DNA from: Bacteroidota bacterium
Lineage (GTDB): Bacteria; Bacteroidota; Ignavibacteria; Ignavibacteriales; Ignavibacteriaceae
Direction of reading: 5' to 3'
Assembly: GCA_021796135.1 (NCBI GenBank)
Contig: JAJYOQ010000170.1
Span: forward strand, 1-8,169
Length of the DNA: 8,169 bases
Made by a program: the position numbers and the translations under genes. Below the pieces are notes generated by a model, which saw only the letters and a list, made by a program, of their open reading frames with translations, did no database searches and was not told where the DNA came from. Shown in pieces: positions 7,359-8,169 of this stretch (within the stretch, counting starts at the first letter, position 1; the number at the start of each line of letters is the position of its first letter).

Positions 7359-8169
7359 TTATTCGTATCTAAGAGCTTCTATTGGATCCATATTAGCGGC
7401 TTTATAAGCTGGATAAGTACCAAATATTATTCCAACTAAAATACAAAGGGAAAAGCCAATTAATACCCAATCTACTGGGACAGCTAATTGGGCGTTCAAT
7501 TGAGATCCTGCAAGATTACCAACTCCAACACCCAAAGCAATACCAATCAATCCTCCGATCAGACATAAAGTAATAGCTTCTACAAGAAATTGAGCTAAAA
7601 TAGTTGATCGTCTTGCGCCGATTGCTTTACGAATTCCTATTTCTCTGGTGCGTTCAGTTACAGATACTAGCATAATGTTCATAATTCCGACACCTGCAGC
7701 AATTAATGCAATTATTGAAACTGCCATAGCGCCTATTTTCACACCTGCAGTAATATTATTTATTTGTCCAATGATAGAATCATTGCTATAAATATCAAAA
7801 TCATTCTCTTTACCGGGCTCAACTTTTCGAATTGTCCGCATATAACCTATCGCAGCATCCATAACATTATTATAGTCAGCATTAGAATAGGACATAACAG
7901 TAATATTTATACTCTTTCCATATTTTCCGTATTTTGATTGAAAAGTAGTTATTGGCATTAGTATAAAACTATCTTGACTAGACCCAAAAAGAGATGGCTG
8001 TTTATCTAAAACTCCTATTACTGTAAGCGGTAAACCATCTACTCTTATAATTTGACCTACTGGATCAATATTGGGGAAAATTTTAGTAACAATATCCTGG
8101 CCAATAACGCAAACATCATTTGAATAATTTACATCTAGATCTCTTATTTCTCTTCCCTCATGGTAATGC
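7359..8169 (-). CDS. MacB/FtsX-type ABC transporter permease, C-terminal part (269 aa visible, 5' end beyond the window)
   Basis: The frame is open from the stop at 7359 to the right edge, so the N-terminus is missing. Visible residues 1-90 are the end of a MacB-type periplasmic core domain: DVCVIGQDIV, FPNIDPVGQIIRVDG, LTVIGVLDKQ and FGSSQDSFILMPITTF, reaching the ATG at 7958, which is internal. Three transmembrane segments follow at about 145-169, 195-218 and 232-251. Between the first two is the FtsX cytoplasmic signature TERTREIGIRKAIGAR (171-186), which contacts the ATPase. The end, PAYKAANMDPIEALRYE, is the classic terminus of the family. Full-length stand-alone permeases are about 400 residues, so roughly 130-150 residues including the first membrane helix should lie outside. 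MacB-type systems use ATP in the cytoplasm to drive periplasmic movement, exporting peptides, antibiotics or lipoproteins with a periplasmic adaptor and outer-membrane channel. Whether an ATPase is fused to this protein or encoded nearby cannot be seen. Confidence 0.9.
   Translation of the reverse strand, partial: HYHEGREIRDLDVNYSNDVCVIGQDIVTKIFPNIDPVGQIIRVDGLPLTVIGVLDKQPSLFGSSQDSFILMPITTFQSKYGKYGKSINITVMSYSNADYNNVMDAAIGYMRTIRKVEPGKENDFDIYSNDSIIGQINNITAGVKIGAMAVSIIALIAAGVGIMNIMLVSVTERTREIGIRKAIGARRSTILAQFLVEAITLCLIGGLIGIALGVGVGNLAGSQLNAQLAVPVDWVLIGFSLCILVGIIFGTYPAYKAANMDPIEALRYE

Overview
The window is AT-rich, by eye about one third GC. It carries four protein genes, all on the minus strand, so transcription runs from high to low coordinates. 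Three are complete and one is cut by the right edge. Gaps are short (79, 19 and 49 bp). No RNA gene, mobile element, CRISPR array or clear intrinsic terminator is visible. The likely source is a member of the Ignavibacteria/Chlorobi side of the FCB (Bacteroidota-related) group. This rests on low GC, clear Shine-Dalgarno sites on two genes (uncommon in Bacteroidota proper), an outer-membrane protein family I recall from Bacteroidota and Ignavibacteria, and a large Asp-box propeller protein common in these phyla. The taxonomy is inference.

In transcription order, positions 8169-7359 hold the C-terminal 269 residues of a MacB/FtsX-type ABC transporter permease. Its frame is open to the window edge. 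A 79-bp gap (7280-7358) follows, with a candidate Bacteroidota-type promoter. Next, 7279-3815 encodes a 1154-residue exported protein that looks like an outer-membrane beta-barrel. It has a TTG start and a perfect EF-hand-type calcium loop. After 19 bp, 3795-3313 encodes a 160-residue NUDIX hydrolase resembling NudB. After 49 bp, 3263-69 encodes a 1064-residue secreted beta-propeller with eleven Asp-box repeats. It belongs to the family often labelled 'glycosyl hydrolase' or 'VPS10 domain-containing', but no catalytic activity can be supported.

The last three genes are probably co-transcribed. The shared theme of three of the four products is the cell envelope: an inner-membrane mechanotransmission-type permease, an outer-membrane barrel and an exported propeller. 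The NUDIX enzyme is the cytoplasmic exception. No defence, mobile or biosynthetic system is evident. The least described item is the outer-membrane protein: its family is recognisable but, to my knowledge, has no assigned function.
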